Position numbers and translations under genes: made by a program. Below the pieces are notes generated by a model, which saw nothing but the letters and a program-made list of their open reading frames with translations, ran no database searches and had not been told where the DNA came from. A stretch of 53,255 nucleotides of DNA from Thermoguttaceae bacterium. GTDB lineage: Bacteria; Planctomycetota; Planctomycetia; Pirellulales; Thermoguttaceae. Below, one piece after another: positions 34,175 through 42,503 of the stretch (position 1 is the first letter of the stretch; each line of letters starts with the position of its first letter). The DNA lies in contig JAFRFG010000024.1 in the NCBI GenBank assembly GCA_017434455.1, forward strand, positions 1-53,255, written 5' to 3'.

Positions 34175-36451
34175 ATGCGCTGTTTCCGAGCCCTTGCTTT
34201 TGTCCCGCTTCTGCTGTTCGCCTGCTGCCTGCCGGCCGTCGAGTTCACCCTTCCCCCGGTGAGTGAAGACAGGCCCGCCGAGAAAGTCGACTACTTCCCC
34301 AATCGAACCTCGCTGTTCGTCTGGCGCAACTGGAATATCGTCCCGCTGGAAAAAATGGCCGCCCTTCTGCAAACCTCGCCCGAGAAGGTATCGGCGATGG
34401 CCCAGCGCCTGGGGCTGGAGCCGTACCGGGAGCCGACCTTTAATCCCGAACGGCTCTATATCACCGTCGTGCGCCGCAACTGGCATATCCTCCCCTACGA
34501 CCAGATCTGTTTTCTGATCGATAAGACCGCCTCGCAGTTCGCCAACTCGATCATCGAGGACGACTTCCTCTGGGTCAAACTCGGGAGCTTAAAGCCGGCG
34601 TGCGAGCCGCTTACCTACGAGGAGCCGACCGAGCGGCAGTGGGAGCGGATCGACCAGATCGGCGCCCTGGTCCGCGCCGAGCGGCCGGTGTTCGACGGCC
34701 GGCCGTCTCAGCGGCTCGACTTTATCGACGAGCTTAAAGCCCCCCTTCCCCAGGACGAAATCGTTCCGCGGGCCGACAGCCGGTTCGAGTTCCGCTTCGT
34801 CTCGTCGTACTTCGCCCTGTTCGGCGACCCGCTGGCGACCGATACCGACGAAATCTATCCCGAGGGGCTTCTTCAGCGCCTGGCCAACGTCGGGGTCAAC
34901 GGGGTCTGGCTCCATGTCGTTCTGCGCGATATCGCGCCGGGGAACGACGACTTCCCCGAATTCGGCGTCGGCTATGAGAAACGCCAAGAGAACCTCCGCC
35001 GCCTGGTCGAGCGGGCGAAGAAGTACGGGATCTCGGTCTACCTCTATATGAACGAGCCGCGCGCGATGCAGGAGGCGTTCTTCGAGCATCGGCAGGAGAT
35101 GGCGGGGGTCACCGGCGGGCAGCGGCTGCGGGCCATCTGCACCTCGACCCCGCAGATCAAAAAGTGGATCGGCGACGCGCTGGCCAATCTCTTTACGAAC
35201 GTCCCCGGCTTAGGAGGGGTCTTTACGATCACCGCCTCCGAGAACCTCACCACCTGCGCCTCGCACGGCGGCCAGGCCGCCTGCCCCCGCTGCTCGAAAC
35301 GAACCCACGCCGAAATCATCGCCGAAATCAATTCGGTGATCGCCGAGGGGGTCCATCGCGCCGCGCCCGAGGCGAAGGTGATCGCCTGGGACTGGGGCTG
35401 GACCGACGGCCCGGATATTATCAAACTGCTGCCGGAGGATATCTGGCTTCAGTCGGTAAGCGAATGGTCGCTGGAGCTTAACCGCGGCGGCGTTCGGGAG
35501 ATCGTAGGGGAATACTCCATCTCGGCCGTCGGCCCCGGCCCCCGCGCGCTAAACCATTGGGAATGCGCGAAGCGGCGGGGGCTGAGGACCTCGGCGAAGG
35601 TGCAGTTCGGCACGACCTGGGAGTGCGGCAGCGTCCCCTATATCCCCGCGATGGATCTGGTGGCGCGGCATTGCCATAACCTCGCCGAAACGGGGGTCGA
35701 GGGGATGATGATGTGCTGGTCGCTCGGCGGTTATCCCTCGCCGAACCTCGAAATCGCGCAGCAGTTCAGCGGCACCGAAATCCCGAGCGTCGACGAGGTG
35801 CTCGATACCCTGGCGAAAAAGCGCTACGGCGAGGGGGCTCCCTTGGCCCGCCGGGGCTGGACGATGCTCTCCGAGGCGTTCCAGCAGTTCCCCTACGACT
35901 GCCAGACCATCTACGTGGCGCCGGTCCACGTCGGTCCGGCGAACCCGCTGCGCCTAACGCCGTCCGGCTTCGGCGCGACGATGGTCGGGATCCCCTTCGA
36001 CGATCTCAACGCCTGGCGCGGACCCTATCCGCCCGAGGTCTTTATCGATCAGCTGGAAAAGACCGCCGCGGGGTTCGCCCCCGCGATTGAACTGCTCAAA
36101 CAGGCGCGCGCCTTCGCGCCGGAGGAAACGCGCAAGAGTGTCGATGAGGAGATTCGATACGCCGATAACGTGCGGATCAATTACCTTTCCGCGGCGCAGC
36201 AGGCGCGGTTCGTTCTGGCCCGCGACGAGTACCTCGGTTCGACCGATCCCCAGCGCCGGGCGGCCCTGGCCGAGACGATGCGCGAAATGGCCCGCCGCGA
36301 GACGGCCCTGGCCAAAGAGCTCTACCTCCTGACGCTCGAGGACTCGAAAATCGGCTTCGAGTCGACGAACCAGTACTACTATCTTCCGAATGACCTGATC
36401 GAAAAGATCATCTGCGACCAGTGGGTGATTGATACTCTGGCGCAGGAGTGA
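34175..36451 (+). CDS. Secreted TIM-barrel, glycoside-hydrolase-like protein of unknown family
   Basis: The 758-residue product has a Sec signal peptide (MRCFRALAFVPLLLFACCLPA), and GAGG lies 7 bases before the ATG. The mature N-terminus has two related small motifs, VWRNWNIVPLEKMAALL (about 49-66) and VRRNWHILPYDQICFLI (about 101-118). From about 200 the sequence looks like a TIM barrel of a carbohydrate-active enzyme: NVGVNGVWLHVVLRDI, YGISVYLYMNEPR, GGVFTITASENLTTC, KVIAWDWGWTD, EGMMMCWSLGGYPSPN. A CPRC cysteine pair follows the ENLTTC segment, perhaps a metal or disulphide site. The layout is reminiscent of GH20- or GH84-type barrels, but I cannot place it in a family. It has its own promoter and is flanked by inverted REP-like elements. 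Confidence 0.6.
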   Translation: MRCFRALAFVPLLLFACCLPAVEFTLPPVSEDRPAEKVDYFPNRTSLFVWRNWNIVPLEKMAALLQTSPEKVSAMAQRLGLEPYREPTFNPERLYITVVRRNWHILPYDQICFLIDKTASQFANSIIEDDFLWVKLGSLKPACEPLTYEEPTERQWERIDQIGALVRAERPVFDGRPSQRLDFIDELKAPLPQDEIVPRADSRFEFRFVSSYFALFGDPLATDTDEIYPEGLLQRLANVGVNGVWLHVVLRDIAPGNDDFPEFGVGYEKRQENLRRLVERAKKYGISVYLYMNEPRAMQEAFFEHRQEMAGVTGGQRLRAICTSTPQIKKWIGDALANLFTNVPGLGGVFTITASENLTTCASHGGQAACPRCSKRTHAEIIAEINSVIAEGVHRAAPEAKVIAWDWGWTDGPDIIKLLPEDIWLQSVSEWSLELNRGGVREIVGEYSISAVGPGPRALNHWECAKRRGLRTSAKVQFGTTWECGSVPYIPAMDLVARHCHNLAETGVEGMMMCWSLGGYPSPNLEIAQQFSGTEIPSVDEVLDTLAKKRYGEGAPLARRGWTMLSEAFQQFPYDCQTIYVAPVHVGPANPLRLTPSGFGATMVGIPFDDLNAWRGPYPPEVFIDQLEKTAAGFAPAIELLKQARAFAPEETRKSVDEEIRYADNVRINYLSAAQQARFVLARDEYLGSTDPQRRAALAETMREMARRETALAKELYLLTLEDSKIGFESTNQYYYLPNDLIEKIICDQWVIDTLAQE

Positions 36452-36502
36452 CGCCGCGAGCCGCGGCGGGCGGTATGCCCTTGAAAAATGCCGGGGCAGC
36501 CG
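36452..36502 (-). repeat. REP-like element, inverted copy c
   Basis: It starts one base after the stop codon of the TIM-barrel gene. Read on the minus strand it matches copy b at 34010-34065: CGGCTGCCC, an A/T-rich centre, AAGGG, then GCCCGCCGCGGCTCGCGGC. Confidence 0.75.
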
Positions 36503-36530
36503 GCGCGGCACGTTGTGCCTCAGATAATTC

Positions 36531-36700
36531 GGGGGCGGCTGCCCCCCGTTCCCCCGCTTGCCCCCCCTCCCCCCGAAGGGGGGCGATCACCGCTGGGCTT
36601 GACCGGGAAGCAGTGTTAGTTACCCCCCCAAGCCCCCCATTACGGGGGGGGTGTGCAGTGCTTGTCACCCCTCCCATCCCCCCCTTAGGGGGGGCGTATT
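36531..36700. repeat. Dispersed C/G-run intergenic repeat, copy 2
   Basis: It begins GGGGGCGGCTGCCCCCCGTT and follows the same linker order as copy 3 at 36819-36986 and the partial copy at 1-150. No open frame inside it is supported. Confidence 0.85.
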
Positions 36701-36721
36701 CCCCCTGGCGGTTCTAGGGGC

Positions 36722-36800
36722 GCTGGCTGTTCGGTGTTGGTGTGTTTTGGCGTGTTGGCTGTTCTGCTGTTGGCTGACGAGGGTGTGGCGCCGATGTGAC
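36722..36800. repeat. Dispersed GCTGTTCGGTGTTGG repeat, long copy
   Basis: It matches 18936-18968 over about 34 bases, then the tail of the copy at 18861 (CTGTTCTGCTGTTGGCTGACG). It sits between two C/G-run repeat copies. Confidence 0.7.
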
Positions 36801-36818
36801 CGAGGGCGCTGGGTTTAC

Positions 36819-36986
36819 GGGGGCGGCTGCCCCCCGTTCCCCCGCTTGCCCCCCCTCCCCCCGAAGGGGGGCGATCACCACTGGGCTTGACCGGGAAGCA
36901 GCGTTAGTTACCCCCCCAAGCCCCCCCACTATGGGGGGGTGTGCGGCATTAGTCACCCCCCCCCGGCCCCCCCTTAGGGGGGCGAT
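36819..36986. repeat. Dispersed C/G-run intergenic repeat, copy 3
   Basis: It is close to identical to copy 2 over its first 90 bases and closer to copy 1 in the GTGTGCGG-ATTAGTCAC half. The following 36987-37113 shows no gene. Confidence 0.85.
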
Positions 36987-37113
36987 TGCAGTGTTAGCTG
37001 GTGACATCCTGCAAGTAGGGTGCGGGCTTGGTAATATGACCGTTAAACGGCGTAGGATGATGAGTCGGCTATTTGAGATCGCCAGCAGATGTCACAAGGG
37101 GGGGCGGCCTGGT

Positions 37114-37653
37114 TCACGGAATTCTCGCTTCGAGAATTTCGTGAACCAGTTCCTCGGGCGTCTTGTCGTCGGTGGCCAGCGTCAGGTCGGCCAGCTCGTT
37201 GTAGTACCCCCGGCGGCGATCCAGCATCGCGCGGATCTCCTCTTCGGGGGGAAGCGCCGTTAAGGCCGGGCGGGTCTGGTCGTTTCGGGCGTCGGCCGTC
37301 ATTCGGCGGAGGATCGTCCGCGGCTCGGCCGTCAGCAGGACGCTCAGCGCGCCGGAGGCGCGGATCGCGCGGCGGTTCTCCTCCCGCGCGGGGATCCCGC
37401 CCCCGGTCGCCAGAACACAGCCGCCCGGGCGCCGCAGCAGACGGATCAGAACCTCGGTCTCTTTGCGCCGAAAGTACTCCTCGCCGCTGTCGGCGAAGAT
37501 TTCCGCGATCGTCCTCCCCTCCTCGGCGGCGATCACCTCGTCGGTATCGAACATCTCCAGTCCCAGCGCCCGGGAGAGCAGACGCGCCACGGTCGTCTTG
37601 CCGCAGGCGCGGTAGCCGATCAGGCAGTATCGGCGGGGATTGCTTTCCATCAT
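37114..37653 (-). CDS. aroK: Shikimate kinase
   Basis: The 179-residue protein carries Walker A GYRACGKTT (13-21), the shikimate-binding DTDEVI segment after strand 2, FRRKETEVL (FRxxE type) and ATGGGIP, the glycine-rich shikimate site. The R-x-L lid region follows in DQTRPALTA. It phosphorylates shikimate at the 3-hydroxyl in the aromatic amino acid pathway, in the cytoplasm. Two consecutive ATGs are possible starts; GGGAAAG lies 5 bases before the first. It is 19 bases downstream of a small conserved gene on the same strand. No other aro gene is nearby. Confidence 0.92.
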   Translation of the reverse strand: MMESNPRRYCLIGYRACGKTTVARLLSRALGLEMFDTDEVIAAEEGRTIAEIFADSGEEYFRRKETEVLIRLLRRPGGCVLATGGGIPAREENRRAIRASGALSVLLTAEPRTILRRMTADARNDQTRPALTALPPEEEIRAMLDRRRGYYNELADLTLATDDKTPEELVHEILEARIP

Positions 37654-37672
37654 GTGTTCTTTCCCGTTTCTT

Positions 37673-37933
37673 CTACAGCGCGCCGGCCGGTTCCCCGCCG
37701 ACCGAGGCCGCCTCGGCTTTGCGGTACCCTAAGGAGCGAACCACCTCGAGGATCTCGCCGCAGGTCGGAAACTTGCGGCCGGTCTGGTGTTTGTACTGCT
37801 CCAGCGCGTTCATGAACTCGACCTCATCGCAGGAATAGTCCCGCTCGCAGGTGGTCGGATCGACCCGGCGGCGCCGGCCGCCGAATGAGGTTTTCTTTTT
37901 CGTTTTGCTGTCTTTCGCGCCGTTGTTTTCCAT
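37673..37933 (-). CDS. Small conserved planctomycete-type protein of unknown function
   Basis: The 86-residue protein has a basic N-terminus ([12 protein letters not shown]) and a compact helical core, [35 protein letters not shown]. As far as I recall, short proteins with this EFMxAxxxYKxxxGRxFPTxxEILEVxxSLGYRK core recur in planctomycetes without assigned function. GGGGAG precedes the ATG at a spacing of 6. It is upstream of aroK and probably shares its transcript. No enzyme motif is seen; a nucleic-acid or protein-binding role is possible from its charge. Confidence 0.75.
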   Translation of the reverse strand: MENNGAKDSKTKKKTSFGGRRRRVDPTTCERDYSCDEVEFMNALEQYKHQTGRKFPTCGEILEVVRSLGYRKAEAASVGGEPAGAL

Positions 37934-38153
37934 TGTATTCTCCCCGCGTCAAAAAAGCTAATAATGCCAATCAATTCCGGGCCGCTGATCGGTCCCGGTT
38001 CCCCTCCCCCGATAAGCGTTGTATCGGCCCGGACGCTAAAGTATACAAGATAAATAATCCGCGCAGAGAAAAAAAGATAAAAAACCTTCAAAAACTTTAC
38101 CGAAGACAGCGGTTTTAACGATTGCGCCGGCAAGCAAACCGCCGGCCCTTAAG

Positions 38154-39275
38154 TTACCGGCTCGACAGTTTCCGGGCGTGACTTTTGCGGGACCACTGCT
38201 CGAAGTGCGCCTTGTAGGCGCGCTTGTAGTCGGGCATCTCCTCTTTGAGCAGCGCCGTCATCGGGGTGCTCTTTTGAATTTCGGCGGCTCGGGCCGCCGT
38301 CATCCCGACACGGTTCTCGGGCCGCAGCGAATAGAGATACCGCCCCAGCAGCCGCTGGGTCTGGGGAGAGTAGTGAATCAAAAAGTGGGTCCACGCCCAG
38401 GCGTCGCGATACTGATCGGGGCCGATCTGCTCCATCTTCGTCATCTTTTCCAAGCGGGCCAGCGACGGGATCGGGACCAGCAGCGCCGAGGCGCGGTCGG
38501 CCACCGGGTCGAGGAACGGGTTCTCCGTCGCCCGGTCCCCGCGGGGGGTCTCGAAGTACTTGGCGAGTCCCTCGTCGAGCCAGATCGGAACGTACCGCAG
38601 CGACGCGTTGAGGATAGCGTGCGTCATCTCGTGCCGCAGATTGACGATCAGCCGCTCGTCGACCTGAAGGAACAGAATCCCCGGCCCCCGGTCTTTGATG
38701 TACAGGGCCGGCCGATTGGTCGGCGCCTGGGGAAAGACCTCGCGCAGGAAGGCGGCGTACGACTCGCGGCGGGCGAACAGGCACAGGCCGATCTTCTCGT
38801 TCGGGCGCGGGACCCCAAGATAGTCGATCAGGTCGGTCTGAAGGTCGAGGATCTCGGTCTCGAACGCCTCGATGTTCGAGACGGGGAAATCGGACTCGCA
38901 GACCACCACCCCGAACCGCTGGCAGTAGGCCAATCGGTCGGGGAACGACGGGGCGAACCGGGGATCGGCCGCCGGGGGGGTATCGCTCCGGGGGGCCGCC
39001 GGGGCGGTCGCCTCGGCGGGACCGGGAAGCGCGGCGGGGACAGCCCCCATAGCGGGCGCAGTGACACTCGCCGTTTCGGGCACGGCGGCACTCCCGTGCG
39101 CGGACGCGGCGACGGTCCCGGGCGGGACGAACCGGGCAGCGCGCGCGGGGAGCTCGGCCAACGCGCTTGGAAACAAACAGCCCGCGCCGAGCCACACCGC
39201 GGCCGTCAGACACCAAAGCGCGGCGGCGCTTCGGCGCAGGAGGGGGGTTGGCGGATCATTTCGATCGGCGCGCAT
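38154..39275 (-). CDS. Secreted DUF1570-like gluzincin (peptidase MA-like)
   Basis: The 373-residue product has a long hydrophobic N-terminal signal (about 18-40) followed by an Ala/Pro-rich spacer of 60 residues. The catalytic core begins near 110. H215-E-M-T-H219 in LRHEMTHAIL and E235 in WLDEGLAKYFE form the HExxH...E zinc site of gluzincins. The downstream region, with WTHFLIHYSP and the final DYKRAYKAHFEQW, fits the DUF1570 pattern common in planctomycetes. The substrate is unknown. The spacer suggests tethering away from the membrane. No strong ribosome site precedes the ATG. It lies 89 bases downstream of the LptF/LptG-like gene on the same strand. Confidence 0.75.
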   Translation of the reverse strand: MRADRNDPPTPLLRRSAAALWCLTAAVWLGAGCLFPSALAELPARAARFVPPGTVAASAHGSAAVPETASVTAPAMGAVPAALPGPAEATAPAAPRSDTPPAADPRFAPSFPDRLAYCQRFGVVVCESDFPVSNIEAFETEILDLQTDLIDYLGVPRPNEKIGLCLFARRESYAAFLREVFPQAPTNRPALYIKDRGPGILFLQVDERLIVNLRHEMTHAILNASLRYVPIWLDEGLAKYFETPRGDRATENPFLDPVADRASALLVPIPSLARLEKMTKMEQIGPDQYRDAWAWTHFLIHYSPQTQRLLGRYLYSLRPENRVGMTAARAAEIQKSTPMTALLKEEMPDYKRAYKAHFEQWSRKSHARKLSSR

Positions 39276-39364
39276 GGTTTACTGTTTGTTCTTAGTTGTT
39301 TTGTTCGGTGCCGTTGGTTCGTCGCCTGACGGGGGATGACGCTCAGGAAAAAACCGGCGGCGTT

Positions 39365-40540
39365 TTAGTATCGATGGATCCGCCGCAGGATGATGTAGCC
39401 GACGATCCCCAAAAACACGTTTCCCCCCCAGCAGGCGGCCGCCGGGAGCGTCCCCTCTTTGGCACCGTTGAGCCCCGCCATAAACAGCGGGTAGTAGGTG
39501 AGCAATATGGGGAGGAAACAGGCGAAGAAGCAGATGAACGGCTCCGATCGGTTCAGCCAGATCGCCACGGGAATCCCCACCCAGGCGAAGAAGAAGCAGG
39601 AAAAACCGGAGGAAAAACGGCGGGGCCGTCCCAGTTCACAGCGGATAATGCGCCTGTCGAGCTGATATTCCAGATCGCGAAGCTCCACCCAGCGGCTGCT
39701 TCCGGCGACCTGCGGGTCGCCGGCGGCAAGCGAAAAGATGACCTCCGCCGCCAGCTTTCGGCGGGCGCTTTCCTTTTCGGCCTTGATCGCGCGCACCACG
39801 TTGGGGATCTGCGCCAGCGACGGGTCCCCCTCGTCGACACTCACGCCGAAATAATCCAGCGGAAGGTCGAAGGTCAGCGGCTGCGGAAACAGCCCGAGCC
39901 CCTTGGCGTTTTTGTAGATCCCATTGGTCATCTGTATCCGGATCACAGGCGCTTCCTGATCGTGGAGAACCGTCAGGCGGCCGAATTCGGCCGAACCGTC
40001 GCCGGGAAACGCTTTCCCGGAAAAGGCGGGCTGAACCAGCGTCCCGTCGGGCATCACCCCCGAGACCGTAATGGTGATATTTCCATCCGGATCGGAAAAA
40101 CGGCCGTCCGCGGCGAGCTTGCCGAGCAGCATCGCCTCGGACCCACTGACGATCGCTTCGGACATCTTGGTGTATCCCCAGGAGTAGGCGACATCGTTCA
40201 CCCAGACGGCGAAGATGCTGACGATCAGCGCGAAGATCCAGGTCGGGTAAAAGAGTTTCCAGGGGGAAACCCCCATCGCCTTTAAGGCGATCAGCTCGTT
40301 CGATCCGGCCAGTTTACCGAAGGTCAGCGAGACCGCCATGAGAATCGACACCGGAAGGGCGACCATTCCGACCTGCGGGAGGATATAGGGGGTCAGCCGC
40401 GCCGAGGCGTACAGGGGCAGCCCATCGGTGATCGTCGCCTTCGAAATGACGCCGGCCACACCGAGCCCCAAAAACGTCAGCAGCGTCGCGACGAAATAAA
40501 ACAGTACCTGCCCGAGGATATACCGCGTGATGATCTTCAT
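39365..40540 (-). CDS. LptF/LptG family permease (YjgP/YjgQ)
   Basis: The 391-residue protein begins MKIITRYILGQVLFYFVATLLTFLGL, the typical first helix of LptF/LptG. There are three N-terminal helices, a periplasmic beta-jellyroll region (about 135-240) and three C-terminal helices, ending in ILRRIHRY. The family motif GSNELIALKAMGVSPWKLFYP lies on the cytoplasmic coupling side. These permeases, with LptB, lift lipopolysaccharide out of the inner membrane, so it supports a Gram-negative type envelope. Only one member is present here; a normal exporter needs both F and G, so the partner should lie elsewhere. The insert before the last helices (LAAEVIFSLAAGDPQ) is longer than in E. coli. Confidence 0.82.
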   Translation of the reverse strand: MKIITRYILGQVLFYFVATLLTFLGLGVAGVISKATITDGLPLYASARLTPYILPQVGMVALPVSILMAVSLTFGKLAGSNELIALKAMGVSPWKLFYPTWIFALIVSIFAVWVNDVAYSWGYTKMSEAIVSGSEAMLLGKLAADGRFSDPDGNITITVSGVMPDGTLVQPAFSGKAFPGDGSAEFGRLTVLHDQEAPVIRIQMTNGIYKNAKGLGLFPQPLTFDLPLDYFGVSVDEGDPSLAQIPNVVRAIKAEKESARRKLAAEVIFSLAAGDPQVAGSSRWVELRDLEYQLDRRIIRCELGRPRRFSSGFSCFFFAWVGIPVAIWLNRSEPFICFFACFLPILLTYYPLFMAGLNGAKEGTLPAAACWGGNVFLGIVGYIILRRIHRY

Positions 40541-40664
40541 GGTGCCGCAGTATTCCTTTTTTCGGGGAGAGTGTCAAGCCAAAAAGAGGGTATCAGGGCA
40601 AAAAGGGAGCGTCAAGTCAAAAAGAATATCGTCCGGGCGAAAGGCTATGGGACGCGGCGGTTTT

Positions 40665-41702
40665 CTACAAAGGCGCCTTGGCGCTTTCCCCCGGGATCTC
40701 ACGGACGTACCGCGGGACCAGATAACCGGGAAGAAGGGCGCGAAGCTCTTCGACGATCCGGCGCCCCTCGGCCGGGTCGACCTCGAAATGGGCCGCCCCG
40801 TCGACGCGGTCGAGCTGGTGGAGGTAATAGGGGAGAACCCCATACGAGAAAAGCCGCTCGTATAGGTCGGCCAAGACCCGGGAGCTGTCGTTGACCCCGC
40901 GCAGCAGAACCGTCTGAACAAAAAGATGCACCCCCAGCGACCGAAGCGTCCGCAGGCACCGAAGGGCCTCGTCGGTGAGCTCGCCGGGGTGATTGATATG
41001 AAAGACAAAGACCCGCTGCTTCCCCCGCCAGAGGTCGGGGGACCAGAGGGAAAAGAACGCCTCGTCGGCCTCGTTCGGGAGGAGAATCGCCCGGCGCGTG
41101 TGAACGCGAACCCTATTCACATAGGGGAGCCCTTTGATATAATAAAGAAGTGCCTTCAGCCAACCCGGCTCAAGCCCTAAGGGGTCCCCTCCGCTTAAGA
41201 TGATTTCGCTCACCGACCGGTCGTTTTTGACCGCCCAGAGCGCCTCTTTGACGGCGGCGAGTGACTTCGGCGCCTCGCCGCGGTAGTGCCGCCGAAAACA
41301 AAAACGGCAGTTGGCCGCGCACGCTCCGGGGCAGACCACCAGCGCTCGGCCGGCGTATTTGCGCAGCACGGCGGGGGTATTTTCCCCCCGTTCGCCGAGC
41401 GGATCTTGCGAGAACCCCTCGGCCGGCAGGCATTCCTCGGCGCGGGGAAGGAACTGCCGCAAAATCGGGTCGTCCGGGTCGCTTGGGGCGATCCGCGCCA
41501 AAAGCGCCTCGGGGATCGCCAGCGGGTACCGCGCCGCGGCCTCGTCGCTGGCCGCCTCCCTCGGCAAGGCAAGCCGCCGGGTCAGCTCCCGGCAGTCGGT
41601 AATCACCCTCACCGCGGGGCGCGCGGCGGGTGTTTCCGTCGGCTCTTCGGCGCCGGTGGGTATCGCGGGTCTGCCGGGTATCACGGGTTTGCCGGGTATC
41701 AT
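40665..41702 (-). CDS. epmB: EF-P lysine 2,3-aminomutase (EpmB), radical SAM
   Basis: From the ATG ending at 41702 the protein is 345 residues, close to E. coli EpmB (342); an in-frame TTG at 41753 would add 17 residues with no family similarity. The radical SAM cluster motif CAANCRFC (CxxxCxxC) lies near residues 128-135 and is followed by FRRHYRG. SGGDPL and HTRRAILLP are typical of lysine 2,3-aminomutases. EpmB turns (S)-alpha-lysine into (R)-beta-lysine for EF-P modification, and the efp gene lies divergently 162 bases away. The N-terminus has short Pro-rich repeats (IPGKPVIPGRPAIP). The EpmA ligase partner is not in the window. Confidence 0.85.
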   Translation of the reverse strand: MIPGKPVIPGRPAIPTGAEEPTETPAARPAVRVITDCRELTRRLALPREAASDEAAARYPLAIPEALLARIAPSDPDDPILRQFLPRAEECLPAEGFSQDPLGERGENTPAVLRKYAGRALVVCPGACAANCRFCFRRHYRGEAPKSLAAVKEALWAVKNDRSVSEIILSGGDPLGLEPGWLKALLYYIKGLPYVNRVRVHTRRAILLPNEADEAFFSLWSPDLWRGKQRVFVFHINHPGELTDEALRCLRTLRSLGVHLFVQTVLLRGVNDSSRVLADLYERLFSYGVLPYYLHQLDRVDGAAHFEVDPAEGRRIVEELRALLPGYLVPRYVREIPGESAKAPL

Positions 41703-41732
41703 GGCTTTCGGCTCTGACAAACAAGGCCAGCG

Positions 41733-41767
41733 AACGGCCGTTTCGGCCAACAAACGGCCATTTGGCC
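41733..41767. promoter_or_regulatory. Two 20-bp-phased direct repeats between epmB and efp
   Basis: AACGGCCGTTTCGGCC (41733-41748) and AACGGCCATTTGGCC (41753-41767) start 20 bases apart, close to two helical turns. Each contains palindromic GGCC halves. They lie just upstream of the chosen epmB start and about 100 bases before efp, where a shared operator could be. Confidence 0.45.
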
Positions 41768-41829
41768 GATCGCGTTAAGGCCAATATCGGGATTTCAATC
41801 GGAATTTTACAACCGCTTCCAAAACAAAA

Positions 41830-41849
41830 ACCACCCGGTGACGGGTGGT
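41830..41849. promoter_or_regulatory. Hairpin overlapping the efp ribosome binding site region
   Basis: ACCACCCG (41830-41837), loop GTGA, CGGGTGGT (41842-41849). The 3' arm runs into the GGGGAG ribosome site of efp. On the minus strand it is followed by TTTTTGTTTT and could end transcription towards epmB. Confidence 0.5.
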
Positions 41850-41864
41850 GGGGAGAAAGTTCAC

Positions 41865-42431
41865 GTGTCATCTTACAACACCAGTGATTTTCGTAAAGGA
41901 CTGAAGGTTCAAATCGACGGCGACCCGTTCATCATGACCGAGTGCAACTTCGTCAAGCCGGGGAAGGGTCAGGCGCTGTACAAGTGCAAGCTCCGCAACC
42001 TGGTCCGCGGGACGATGCTCGACCGAACCTACAAAAGCGGCGATGAGCTTGAGGCGGCCGATATTCACGAGACCGACACCACCTTCCTCTACGAGCAGGC
42101 CGGAACCTGGATCTTCATGGAATCGGCGACCTTCGAGCAGTACGAGCTCTCGACCGAGCAGGTGGCCGACGCGGCCAAGTATCTCCTCCCCGATATGCCG
42201 TGCAAAATGATGCTCTTCAACAACAACCCGATCGGGATCACCCCGCCGAACCACGTGGTCCTCAAGGTCGAGTACACCGAACCGGCGGTCCGCGGCAATA
42301 CCGCGACCAACGTCACCAAGCCGGCCCGCCTGGAGACCGGCGCCGAGATCATCGTCCCGAACTTCATCGAAGTCGGCGAGGTCATCAAGGTCGACACCCG
42401 TACCAACGAATATATCGAGCGCGTTAAGTAA
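41865..42431 (+). CDS. efp: Elongation factor P
   Basis: I start at GTG 41865 because it gives 188 residues, the E. coli length, begins VSSYNTSDFRKGL in register with the family, and has GGGGAG 9 bases before it; the frame is open further upstream. The KOW-like domain I carries FVKPGKGQA with K34, the lysine beta-lysylated in the EpmA/EpmB route. Domains II and III follow, with ITPPNHVVL and GEVIKVDTRTNEYIERVK at the C-terminus. EF-P relieves ribosome stalling at polyproline stretches, and several Pro-rich tails are encoded in this window. It is divergent from epmB, which supports K34 modification. Confidence 0.95.
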   Translation: MSSYNTSDFRKGLKVQIDGDPFIMTECNFVKPGKGQALYKCKLRNLVRGTMLDRTYKSGDELEAADIHETDTTFLYEQAGTWIFMESATFEQYELSTEQVADAAKYLLPDMPCKMMLFNNNPIGITPPNHVVLKVEYTEPAVRGNTATNVTKPARLETGAEIIVPNFIEVGEVIKVDTRTNEYIERVK

Positions 42432-42503
42432 CAGCCGCCGGCGTGTTAAGTGACGGCCGCCCATGAAGGGCGCGCCGCAAAATAGAAAAAATTGGTGACA
42501 AGC

